Source: Gnetum montanum
Lineage: Eukaryota > Streptophyta > Gnetopsida > Gnetales > Gnetaceae
Length of the DNA stretch: 63,501 nucleotides
Assembly: GCA_015680685.1 (NCBI GenBank)
Contig: MNCI01014915.1
Span: 2,608-66,108, forward strand
Direction: 5' to 3'
Program-made: the position numbers and the translations under genes
Shown here: piece after piece, positions 1-10,339 of the stretch
Numbering within the stretch: position 1 is the stretch's first letter
Layout of the letters: each line of letters opens with the position of its first letter
Notes under the pieces: generated by a model
Database searches by the model: none
Told to the model about the DNA's origin: nothing
Seen by the model: the letters and a program-made list of their open reading frames with translations, nothing else

Positions 1-45
1 GATTGGACTACCACTGGGATTACCAAGCGTAGAATCCTGGAATAC
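1..45 (-). repeat. LTR A fragment at window edge
   Basis: Positions 7-45 match about 2309-2347 inside LTR A (ACTACCACTGGGATTACCAAG is shared). An ambiguous base follows at 46 and then gag-like sequence begins. In an intact minus-strand element pol, not LTR, should lie on this side of gag, so this is a rearranged or misjoined piece. Confidence 0.5.
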
Positions 46-59
46 NCCCCATAACTAAT

Positions 60-1944
60 CAGTTAAGGATGGCAAGGATTAATAAATGAAAGATAAGGAT
101 CCTTGCATGTTGGAAATATTGAAATTGGTCCATACTTACCCCTTTGGGGTTCACACACTTGGTTATAATACGCATAGTGGGACACTTTATACGATGTAGT
201 TCCTGGATAACAAGTGGACCCACTATGATGTTTAGGACTGTTAGATGGTATGCAAGGATTGGGATGATGCCTCACATGGTTGTGTTCATTGGACCGTATG
301 GTTGTTGGAGTGTTAGTTGGTGGCCCTAATGAAGTTACATGAGGTGTTTGGTTTGATGGTAAGGGTGCACCACATTGTTGGACTTGTGCTGGGGTTGGAA
401 GGTGTAGTGGCCTCGGACTTGTGTTGTCCTTTCTTATGGCTGTGTTTAAAGAAAGGACGCCTTTGATGTTGAGAAGGCTTTTCACTATTGTTAGTAGTAC
501 TAGCACAAGTGTTGTTTGTGGGTTGTTGCTGTGGTACAAACACCTTTGGAATAGTTGGTGGCACTATGGAAGGAGGGAAATGATGAGAATATTGAAAGTT
601 AGGAGGAATATAAGGTGCACAAGGTGGTGGTTGCGTTGGAGGCATGGGTTGATAGTATTGTGGAGAATAGTAGTGTGGTGAGATAGAGTACATTGGTCAA
701 AATGGAGAAACAGGATGTTGAACATGATAAGTGTTTGGATTCAGATAATATGACGGGTGCCTCTAGTCTAAGGGTGGATTCCCCCATGACTGGGATTTTT
801 GCCACTATGATCGAACATAGTATCTCTGTACAAACTCTGGATGTAATGTGTTTCCCCAATGCTCATGTAGATGTAACAATATTGGGCATTGGCCCTTGGG
901 GTGATCGTATAGGCATATGTTGCATCCATATGTATGATTGGCAGTTGAGCACTTATTCCCTTTGTTCTTTTCTTCCGAATACCTATTATTTTGTCCTACC
1001 TCTTAGGTTATCAAAACTCTATCTCCAATGATGTTGATACATTCTCCACACTTTTGATACATCCATTCCAACATCTTATTGATCTTTACCTTAGCTTCTT
1101 CTAACGATTGTTGTATTGGCAAAGATGATGTTTCCACCTTGAGATTTGTTGATTTCTCCTTTTTATGATCATGGACCTTTGTTAAGTTGAAACTTTGGTC
1201 CCGTTGATGTTTTTCAACACTTTGCCGTGTAGCTATTTCTCCTTCTTTTGCTACCCGCTTAATAAGCTCTTGGATTTGATGGGTTCATAGTTTGTATAGT
1301 TGNTTTCCTCGAGGTTGACACTCTTGCGTAGGTTTGATATTTTTCGTTAAAGACCTCTACCATTGTTGACCAGCATCGTATTGAATTTGGTTTTAACGAT
1401 CTATACCATACTTTAGCTTAGTCAACGAGTGTCATAGGAAAGAGTTTAAGTTTTTTCCATCCATTATCAATGTTATTCCATATGTAGGCATCGTAGAAGG
1501 CTAGTAAATGTTGTTGTGGATCTAAGTCATAGCCTCCTGAAAATTTTGGAAAGTTGTTTAAATCGAGCCTAGGTAGATGGCTCCCTTTATGATGCCTACG
1601 TGAGATTCAAACAGCCTCTTGTATTTGTGTTAGGCTTGTAGTGGCTATTGGGGGTTCATCGTCATTGGGTAAGTTATGTCTTCGTGTGTTGCGATGACAT
1701 TGTTTTTGTTCATTTTTATAAGAAAATCCCACTTTAGTTTGTATGCTCCAATCTTCATCTTCATATAGTTTGTTGGTTCTCTAATGAATTTCCTCACTAA
1801 GTGTGGAATTATTATCATCTTGTAGGAGAGGCATTGTTGTGTGAGGATTTATGTGACTTTTTATAATTACTTCTTTTGAAGAGATATATTGTTAAGTTCT
1901 TTACATCGACCTTGTATGATATAACTAATTTAGATAACTAGCAC
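60..1944 (-). pseudogene. Athila-like gag remnant of element A0
   Basis: This is the capsid/nucleocapsid precursor of a Ty3/gypsy element, read on the minus strand. The best-preserved part is at about 1290-1610, with motifs LDPQQHL, WKKLKLFPM, AKVWYRSL and SIRCWSTMVEVFNEKY, the usual plant gypsy gag core. Lower coordinates (63-693) encode proline/glutamine-rich low-complexity protein typical of a gag tail. The frame is broken by several stops. The primer site and LTR A lie immediately upstream on the element sense strand, as expected for gag. An ambiguous base sits at 1303. The core is clear; the tail is less certain. Confidence 0.7.
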
Positions 1945-1964
1945 CGTCCCTGGCAATGGCGCCA
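1945..1964 (-). promoter_or_regulatory. Primer-binding site (tRNA-Asp), A0
   Basis: On the minus strand it reads TGGCGCCATTGCCAGGGAC. It is complementary to the 3' end of plant tRNA-Asp(GUC) at about 16 of 19 positions. It lies one base from the LTR end, the normal place for minus-strand cDNA priming. Confidence 0.8.
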
Positions 1965-2748
1965 ATGATGAGTGGCGAGGTACCCCTACACTCAACAATA
2001 TGAAACGAGCATAGCACGCACGATCTAGTTGAACTCTGCAGATGGACTAGTTGTGGCACCTAGACAGTTATCCTTAGGTCGCAGTTCGCTGTCTTCCCAC
2101 CTGGACTAGTATTTATATTTGTCATGTATGATTTAGTCCAGAGTGAGGTGTATGATGTGTTCCTAATTCTAACACTACTCTTGAAGGCAGTAAAAAATAA
2201 TATTAACTAAGCTAAGCTAGGAGGAAAAGTGTAAGAGAATCTAATTTAGCTTAAGTGCGACAACGAGCAACCAATTCCTTGATCAACCGTACACATCTTG
2301 GACTTCATGCATGACTACCACTGGGATTACCAAGCGCAGATCCTAGGTATACCACTGGGCTACCAAGTAGTCACACTTAAATGCTCGTAATCAAGATGTA
2401 CTCGTTCCGCATTGCGATGAGTAGCCGATTCCTTGACTAACCGTACACATCCTTAGATGCTCGTAATCAAGTCATACCCATACCGCATTCTAGGATTTTA
2501 AGGGTGAGGGAGAAAGTAGTAAATAATAATTAAATAAATAACAAAGTGAATGCTGCAATGATGAAGTAATCTCAATCTTTATTGTTGTTCATGTGTGTGT
2601 CCAAGTACATCACACTCGAATAAGACCATATAATTACATTCACCACACTACGGGTAGACACAGGAAAATAATCTATTTCTGGAGTGGTCAAAGTGCTAGA
2701 GCTTCAGTACTCCTATTCTATCTATGCTAAACAAGGGAGAGTCATGTC

Positions 2749-2758
2749 TTATTTATAG
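2749..2758 (-). promoter_or_regulatory. TATA box of LTR A
   Basis: Minus-strand CTATAAATAA, in the middle of the LTR with the palindrome cluster (2775-2876) immediately upstream in the U3 direction. Confidence 0.5.
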
Positions 2759-2774
2759 ATATGGTGGTGGACTG

Positions 2775-2876
2775 CGATATCATGTACGCGATAGCATAAG
2801 GAAGATGTGCTATCACGTACACGATATCGCGGGGGATGTGATATCACGGTAGATGTGATATCGTGTACGCGATATC
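2775..2876. repeat. GATATC palindrome cluster in U3 of LTR A
   Basis: Three imperfect palindromes at 2775-2794, 2809-2828 and 2857-2876. The last reads GATATCGTGTACGCGATATC. They lie just upstream of the TATA box on the element strand. Related GATATC pieces occur in LTR B near 4590-4640 and 13640-13710. Confidence 0.7.
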
Positions 2877-2903
2877 ATAGCCTATGCAAATCATGTCTCA
2901 TCA

Positions 2904-3004
2904 ATGATGATTCTTTTAATCATTATATTATTCTTTCTATGACATTTCTATATTTATAATTAAGTTCAAAGCCATAGATACCATTTTAAGTGCATGTAAG
3001 ATTG
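2904..3004. other. Spacer between A0 and A2
   Basis: About 100 AT-rich bases outside both LTRs. Nothing recognisable is seen; it is probably pre-insertion sequence. Confidence 0.4.
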
Positions 3005-3009
3005 GATGT
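3005..3009. repeat. Target-site duplication GATGT of A2 (left)
   Basis: GATGT directly abuts the A2 3' LTR and recurs at 47178-47182 directly after its 5' LTR. Confidence 0.75.
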
Positions 3010-3770
3010 TGATGAGCTGCAAGGTACCCCTAGGTCCAACCATATGAATCATAAAGCGTTCATGCATGATCCAATGAAATTCCATGACCCTATAGTTTTC
3101 GGTGCACTAGTTCTCTAGGAAGTAAACTTTATGTTGAGGATGTTTGTTGTTTTCCCAACTACACTTGTGAAGCTCAAGGGTATGGTTTTAAGTGTAATTG
3201 AGGTACATGATTTTTGTCATTTTATATTTTATGGTTTGGTGCTTGAAATAAACAAGATAGAGAATGAAGTAATTTAATACCTACTTTAATTTAATGAGCT
3301 AACTACTATTCAACTAGTCCTAACATAAGTATCCAGTCCCACTTGCCATACACATCCTGAACACGTATAATGTTGCTAGGTTGCCAAGCCTTAAGCACTA
3401 CTAGGATTACCAAATGTCATAAGCATGCTTGAAGTGGTCGTACTTATGTGTTTACTTAATTGTTATTTAGATGATTTCTCTTAATTACTTAATTAGTTTA
3501 ATTACAAGAAAAATTTGAATAAATAGCTAAAAACATTAAATACATAAATGAAACATCTAAACTATCTAGAATGCTGCAAGGTTTGATCAGAAAGCTTGTC
3601 TTTATTTCCGCACACACTATCGTGCTCAGGTACAACAATGCTTGAATAAAGATCCATACACTTAATGAATTCTACTGTGGGCACTTGAGAAGATATTCTA
3701 ACTTTCAAATGTAAAAATTGCAAGAGGTTCGCTACACTATGATAGATGCCTAAACACAGTGGGTTGGCAC

Positions 3771-3780
3771 ATATTTATAG
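3771..3780 (-). promoter_or_regulatory. TATA box of LTR C
   Basis: Minus-strand CTATAAATAT. The matching position in the 5' LTR (near 47091) is degraded to TATTTACAAG on the plus strand. Confidence 0.45.
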
Positions 3781-3835
3781 GCAAGAAAAAACCCTGCATC
3801 GATGGGGCCACATTGATGCATGAAACGATGTGTTG

Positions 3836-3840
3836 ATGGG
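3836..3840. repeat. Target-site duplication ATGGG of A1 (left)
   Basis: ATGGG abuts LTR B here and is repeated exactly at 13724-13728. Confidence 0.85.
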
Positions 3841-4647
3841 TGATGAGTGGTGAGGTACCCCTATGCTCAACCATACGAATATGAGCATTTCATGCATGAT
3901 CCGGTCGAATTCTAAGGACTAAGCGCATATGTGTCTTTCTACAACAAATACGGGTTGGTTAATCATTGTCTTTCCAAACTTACTTGTATGTCACAGTTGT
4001 ATGGTTAAATAAGCCTTAGGCATATGATTTTTATGGATTTTATGTGTTTTATATCCTATGCTAATAAGGAGGGAAAGAGAGATAAATAAGCAACTAATAT
4101 AAATTAACTACTCATTAACTAAGTTCTAAGTGCTCCTAACACCAATATCCATTCCCACTTGCCATACACATCCTGAACTAGTGCAATGTTATTGGGATTA
4201 CCAAATGCTAATTGTTATTGGGTTATCAAGTGCTACATGCATGCTCGAAGCGATCGTACTGAGTGTATTTAACTAAGGGAGTTGTAAGGTGAGAGAAATC
4301 ATTAATTAACTAGGAAAGCATTAAATAATAATTAACACTAATTAATCTATACTATATGCTACAAGGTTTATCATAAAGTTCATCTTTATTGCTATACAAA
4401 AAGTGTGCTTAGGTACACAATGCTCGAATAAAGATTCGTTCACTTTATGACTCCTACTTTGGGCATGCATAAATAATTCTAACTCTGGGGGGAAAATTGG
4501 CAAGAGTTTGGCTAAGGGGCTAACTTCTAATTTTGGAAAACTAAGGGCGCCACCTCTTATTTATAGATAAGGAGATAGGCCTCAATATTGGGTATCCGAC
4601 ATCGCATGGTTGATCTGATATCGCAGATGTGATATCGCGGTTCATCA
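3841..4647 (-). repeat. LTR B: A1 3' LTR
   Basis: 807 bases from TGATGAG to ...GGTTCATCA on the plus strand, aligning throughout with 12903-13723. Transitions make up many of the differences. Confidence 0.9.
4558..4566 (-). promoter_or_regulatory. TATA box of LTR B (3' copy)
   Basis: Minus-strand CTATAAATA at the same relative position as in the 5' copy (13621-13629). Confidence 0.5.
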
Positions 4648-4664
4648 TACCCCCATGACTGAAT
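4648..4664 (-). promoter_or_regulatory. Polypurine-tract region of A1
   Basis: On the minus strand TCATGGGGGTA ends directly at the 3' LTR. The G-run fits a plus-strand priming tract, although it is short. The same block abuts the A2 3' LTR at 13790. Confidence 0.55.
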
Positions 4665-6600
4665 GAAAACTTGTCTTTGAGTTCCTTACAAAATATTGGG
4701 AAGGTATGGGATTATTGACTGAATGACCATTGATGGTGGAATGGGTTGACTAACTCAATGTGCCCAATGAATAGATCAACAATACAATACATGACAACAT
4801 TAGTGTTCATGACCACAAAAGTGAACACTATACATAAATGACATCTAGCCTTATTTGGCAGTTGGAAGAGAAGAAGGAGAGAGAGAGAAAAGAATAAGAT
4901 GTGTTGCTGCCGATGCCAATAGTGCACCTTCCATTGTTTTTCCATAGCCATGCCATCGATCTTGATCCTTTGGTAAATGTTCTAGTTCCAGTTAATCCTG
5001 AGTGTTTCCTCCAGGCCCAATCCATTATTGTATGATCATCATCTTCACACACAACATAGTCATAAATGAGCAAGGTAGATAAATCACAATGTAGTTGATA
5101 CCTTGCCTCGATGTAAAGTGCATTGGCTAAGTTGTGGTTATGGTAGATACTAATTCTAGAGTTTTAACACTAGAGACTACCTAAGGTGTAGGGGTTAGGA
5201 AAAATTGAGAAATTTTGTGCTCAGGCCCCCATGACTAATAGCAAACCTTTGGTAGCAATAAGGTAGAAAAAGATAAGGAATGAGAAAGGTGGAGAAAAAG
5301 TAACAATGATAATGCTAATAAAATGGATGTCATGGATGGGGATGAAACAAAAAAATTGTTGATTGCAGGAAATGTTTAAGGGAAAGAAGTTAACAAATGC
5401 ATCAAAAAGAAATGTTAGTGGGTCCTCTCCAAAGCAGACTCATGCCTTTGATGCCCTAGCAAACCCACAAACCAAAGAGTCCATAGGCTCTAGGAATGTC
5501 ATTGGGAAGCAAGAGTTAAAAGATTACCCATAAGAAATTACCAAGGAAGAATAATGCATCAACCAAGATACAGACTAATGATAAAATTGGTAATGAGGTG
5601 AGAAATGGAAATGAAAGGTGGAGGGTAGAGAATGGAATGGAAACCCAAGAACAAGGTTGTGTAAAGTCCCTTGTGTGTTTCATGGTTAATGTAACTAGGT
5701 AGAACTCATTTCAAATCTAGGCTCAACAACCCACATTCAGTGACCTCACATCAACACATTTGACTAGCCCATCCCCTTGAAGCAACAAGAATTCCTCTAC
5801 AATAAGTCACCACCATTTCAAGGAGAGCAAGATAGAGAACCAGGAAGTGAAAAGGGGCCTTAGTTAGAGGGAACCTTCAAGCATGGATAACATGTCTTTC
5901 CAGGGCCATAACCAATGCATATAGCCCAAGTTCATTATTTTTTCTAAGGGGTGTGCTTTGAATTCTCATTGGTTGGTTTTTTTTTTTGGTTTTTGTGTGA
6001 GAACCACACCATGCAAAGACTTATTTTTATGTGCTTAACTTTCCAAGATTTGATGAATGGTTTGAATGGTAGAAAACTCAATGAAAAAGCATCCAAGCAC
6101 TCAAGAGAATAGCCAGTATAGATGCATAGAATCCCCTTGAAGTCACACCCTTTTCATCCTTTGAGTCTTTCGTTAGTTTGAGAAATACCTAGTCACTAAT
6201 TCATTAATAGTTTTATTAAAGAAAGGGACTGTACAGTTCCAAGCCAAGGGAAACCATAGGGTTTTATGGATGCATGAACGTCGTGGACTCATTGCTTGTT
6301 TAATCAAAAGAACCATACCTTAATACAACATTGTACTTCAAAGGTAAAATCCAAACATTAGCAATCAACATGGTATTATTCATGCCACCATCATGAACAC
6401 TTATTGGATGATGAAAAAAATAAAGTAATCACACAAAGAAATGATAAAAATATGAATGATGGTGTAAAAAAATATGTAAGACAACAAGGTGTAAAACAAA
6501 AATGTGTAAAACATAAACTTAGAAAGAACTAAGGTCCTTCAATGATTAGCAGAGGTGGTCATATCCTCCATGACTAAGTTGGAAGGAGAAGATCTAAAAT
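4665..6600 (-). other. A1 3' noncoding region
   Basis: About 1.9 kb between integrase and the 3' LTR with no convincing protein. Blocks at about 5190-5500 and 5930-6040 match A2 at 17150-17800 and 18180-18260, so this is conserved element sequence. Small open frames at 4712-5073 show no family features. Confidence 0.55.
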
Positions 6601-6611
6601 AATGAGCAAGG

Positions 6612-7830
6612 CTACCCACTTATATAGGTTGCATATGTTCTGTCTATCATAAATTCATGGAAAGGTTTTGTTTGTTGCACGTTGACTAACAGTCTCTTAT
6701 CTGGGCTCTTAGGTTTATATATGGTCATGGCTCTTGAAGGAAAAGTTGCATAGATGATGTAAGGTCCTTCCCATAGTGTTTGAAATTTGGTACGTTGTGA
6801 CACGTGTATGGGGTTGCAATAGAGAACCTTATCTCCTAGCTGATACTTAACTTTCCTAATTTTTAGGTTATGATGTTGTTTAGTAAATGCCTTGTGCAAC
6901 TCATTAGATGATAGGGTAGCTAATTAGTTCTCATCTAGAAAGTTAAGAATCATCAACCTTTGTTTTTGTGCTAGATCAAGGTCAAGGTTGAGGTCACATG
7001 TTGTGGCTAGTGTATGGAGCTCAATTTGGATAAGGAGTGTTGGAAGTTTTCCATACACCAACTCGTAGGGAGAGTAGCCTATAGGGAGTTTCCATGTGGA
7101 GTAGTATGCCCAATGAGCATCATTCAGTTTAGTGCTCTAGTCTCACCTATACTTGCTAATGGTTCTAGTCAATATCTTAGTAATCTCCCTGTTGGTGACC
7201 TTGGCTTGGCCATTTGCTTAGAGGTGGTATGGTGTAGTCAATTTATGCTTTCAAAAAGTTGCACCTATAAAGTATGTACCATTATTGGAGATAAGTGCAC
7301 GTGGCATACCAAACCTATTGACGACTTGTTGTTGAACAAATCATGTAGCTGTAGATGATGTGCAATCTTTAACAGTAGCTACTTCATCCCATTTTGTTAA
7401 GTAGTTTATGACAACTACGATGTAAGCTTTCCCATTGGACATTGGTGTAATGGGCCCCATGAAATCAATTCCCCAAATGTCAAAGGGTTCTAACAATTGA
7501 ATACATTGTTGCAGACCCTCCATTCTAGTAGTCATTCCCCCATCACGTTGACAGTGCTCACAAGATTGGACAAATTGATGGATGTCTTGGAACAAGGTAG
7601 GCCAATAATACCCTGCAAGCGGGATCTTAATAGCCGTTCGTCTCCCAGCATAGCAACCCCCACAAGGGCCCTCATGAGCATCTTGGAGAACTCTCAGTTG
7701 ATCTCTATCGAGAACACACCATCGAACCCAGCCATTAGGACATACTTTGTAAATTTATTCATTGATCTCCATAAAGTACTTGGCTTTGTGAAGAAAATGT
7801 TGTTTCTTCTTAAGGTCTAACTCTTGTGGT
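6612..7830 (-). pseudogene. A1 integrase domain remnant
   Basis: Integrase inserts the cDNA into the chromosome. In minus-strand order: a zinc-finger end with CEHCQRDGGM (near 7550), the catalytic core with GIDFMGPI, then RFGMPRALISNNGTYF, GYSPYELVYGK, and the C-terminal domain GDKVLYCNP...LWEGPYII (6612-6899). The second catalytic aspartate in the usual ISDNG motif is asparagine here (codon 7284-7286, GAT to AAT). Other stops also interrupt it. The core is closest to the Athila-type integrase in A2. Confidence 0.85.
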
Positions 7831-7879
7831 GTTTGGTGGGTAGGAGATAGGTAAGAATGCTACTGTACTAGTTTTTCTA

Positions 7880-8570
7880 TATGGGTGATTGGTTATTCAC
7901 TACATCGGCAAAGAGGAACTCATTACGGAAATGATAGGAAATTGGATACTCATCCTCTTTGTTATCCCAACGCAACCAAGATAAATGATCGGTGACTACA
8001 TTCTTAGTGCCCTTGTAATAAATCATTGTCAAATCAAAATCTTGTAGGATTACCAACCATCATATAATATGGGGGCTTACCATTAACTTATTTATGAGAA
8101 ATCGAATGTTACTATGATCTGTGTGTATGAATACTTTGTACCCCAATACATAGTGTCTAAATTTTTCTAGTGCAAACACTATAGCCATTAATTATTTTTC
8201 TATAGTTGTGTAGTTAAGTTGTGCACCAACTATACTTTTACTTGCACAGTGGATGTAATAGGCTCATTTCTAGTCATCTAACTATGTAAGTATGGCTCCT
8301 AAGGCATAGTTGGATGCATCAGTCATGACATGAAATATTTTGGACTAGTCAAGAGTTTGTAGAATGGGTGTTTCTACTAGCGTTTGTTTCAAAGTTTGGA
8401 AGGCTAGTTCACATTCCCTGGTCCACTCGAAGGGTATGTCCTTTTTCATTAGCTCTACCAACAGTTTGGAAATCTTTGAAAAGTTCTCTATGAATCTCCT
8501 ATAGTATCCAATGTGTTCAAGGAATGATCGAATATCTTTGATAGTTTTCGGTTGATAGGTGATTCCTTGG
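7880..8570 (-). pseudogene. A1 RNase H domain remnant
   Basis: RNase H degrades the RNA strand during reverse transcription. The minus strand gives VFIHTDHSNIRFLINK (near 8110) followed by DFDLTMIYYKGTKNVVTDHL and WLRWDN, the standard end of the gypsy RNase H before integrase. It lies between RT and integrase. Stops are present. Confidence 0.8.
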
Positions 8571-9330
8571 ATGACTTTGATTTTCTCAGGGTCTACTTCT
8601 ATCCTTGCATGTGAAATTTTATGCCCAAGTACTATGCCTTCAAACCATCAAGTGTTTTTTTTGCCAATTGAGCCTTAGATTAGTTTCTACACATCTTTTT
8701 CAGCACTTTCTCCAATTGGTCCAAGGCTTGATCAAAACTTGCTCCATAGTTGGAGAAGTCATCCATAAAGACTTCCACATCATTTCCTATCAATTGCTAG
8801 AATATGCTTAGAACTAAGCATTGAAACGTGGTAGGGGCATTGCATAAGCCAAACGACATTTGTTTATATGCAAATGTTCCCCAAGGATTAGTGAATGTAG
8901 TTTTGGCTTGGTCTTCTAGGGTTGTTTGTATTTGGTTGTATATGCTATAGCCATCCAAAAAACTATAATAGCAATGCCCTATGATTGTGTCAAATACTTG
9001 GTTAAAAAATGACAATGGAAAGTGATCCTTGAATGTTTCCATGTTTAGCAACCTAAAATATATGCACACCCTCCATTTTTCTCCCTTTTTAGGCATGATT
9101 ACTAAGGGGCTAACCCATTCGCTATCAGCAATGGTGTATATGAACCTAGCCTTTAGAAGCTGTTCAATTTCATCTTTTACTACTTTCTTCAACTTTGGGT
9201 TCAATCACCTCTGTGGTTGTTTTCAAGGCTTCACAGAGGAGTCAATGTAAATCCTATGCTGGCATATCCTAGGATCTATTCATGTTAATTCCATATATGA
9301 CCAGGAAAAGGCTTTTGACCACTTGTTTAT
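8571..9330 (-). pseudogene. A1 reverse transcriptase remnant
   Basis: Minus-strand motifs in order: EIEQLLKARFIYTIADSEWV, SPLVIMPKKGEKWRVCIYF, YYSFLDGYSIYNQI, TFAYKQMSFGLCNAPTTFQ and VEVFMDDFSNY. The catalytic YxDD box is FMDD at 8758-8769. The stretch 8797-9204 is still open over 135 codons, among the longest in the window. The fingers and palm are complete enough to place this as Ty3/gypsy, Athila-like. Confidence 0.9.
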
Positions 9331-9399
9331 TACCTTGGGTAGACTTTCTTTTTGTTGTGGAGCAAGTCTAGCATTGATGATTACCGGTTTTTCATTCTT

Positions 9400-10330
9400 A
9401 AGGAACATGTATTCCATACCCATGGGAAATGGTTTTAGATCTATGAGCTCTTGTTATATTTCTTAATAATTTTCAACTTCCCCCAGTTGATGTATTCTAT
9501 GTTAGGATTGGGAAGTTGGTGGTGGACTTTCTCTAATGCATCAATGCTATCTATATAAGCGCAAGTCAAACCCTCAGTTAGTTCCATGCATATAAGTGTG
9601 CTACTTTCTTGGTCAGCTATCAGCCACTGGGTGTCTTCTTGTTGTGTGGCTACTGCATACAAGAACCTCTGTATGTTGATCATTTGTGCACATTGATTGC
9701 ATGTAGGAAATGTTAAACTTTTCATAACCCATGATCTTTGCACGCAATTGCACCCTGTGTCACTGTATGTGATGCATGGAACCTTCTTCTTCTTGATCTT
9801 TCCAAGAGTGTTTTCCTTAGATATTTCTAGGGAAAGATCGCAGATACCTAGGCACACATCAATAGTGCTTAGCCATGCCCTTCCCATTATAATTGGGAAG
9901 TCCCCCTTACTGTTATTCACCTGAATCACCAAAAAGTCAGTTGGATACAACCACCTAGAAATAGTGATAACAATGTCCTCCACTAATCCCAAGGGGACAG
10001 TGATGTACTGGTCAACTAACTCTAAATGGACATTGCTCTTTTTTATTGGGGGTAAGTTCTAGGCCTTATACATTTCTTGGGATTTTAGGTTGACACTGGA
10101 ACTTGAATCTAAAAGAGCTTTGCATGGCTCATTTCCAACGATTTGTAGGTATATTAGGGGACTCACAGGATTAGAAAATTTCCTGGGAAGATGGCCAACT
10201 TTAATCCAATTAGTAACTACATGTGTTAACATGACTGTATGTGTTGAATATGGTGTTAATTTTGAAGGGGGCTCTGAAGATTTAGTTGATACAGATGCAT
10301 CCAAAGACTCAGCCACTTGGGGTTGCAAAG
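9400..10330 (-). pseudogene. A1 aspartic protease and gag-pol linker remnant
   Basis: The protease cleaves the Gag-Pol precursor. Minus-strand 10059-10328 ends in ALLDSSSSVNLKSQEMY, where the catalytic D-S/T-G triad is degraded to D-S-S. The continuation at 9441-9992 (183 codons open) has LVEDIVITISRWLYPTDFLV and FPIIMGRAWLSTID, the flap and second half of Athila-type proteases. The two blocks are interrupted near 10000-10058. Confidence 0.8.
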
Positions 10331-10339
10331 GGTTTTTTG

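Larger units (their letters stand above)
1966..2903 (-). repeat. LTR A, 5' LTR of A0
   Basis: A 938-base LTR that starts TGATGAG and ends CTCATCA on the plus strand, so it has TG...CA termini on the element strand. It shares the terminal ...GAGGTACCCC block and the internal CCACTGGGATTACCAAG type motif with LTRs B and C. It carries GATATC palindromes upstream of a TATA box. The other LTR of this element is outside the window. Confidence 0.75.
3010..3840 (-). repeat. LTR C: A2 3' LTR, main part
   Basis: It aligns along its length with 46335-47177. It starts TGATGAGCTGCAAGG on the plus strand. The A1 insertion cuts it at 3840, and its last 61 bases resume at 13729. Confidence 0.85.

Noticed and set aside
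144-1031. Plus-strand open frames at the window start.
   Set aside because: They are antisense shadows of the gag low-complexity region.
4712-5073. Two overlapping minus-strand open frames after the A1 polypurine tract.
   Set aside because: Composition is low-complexity, there is no shared reading with A2, and no domain features.
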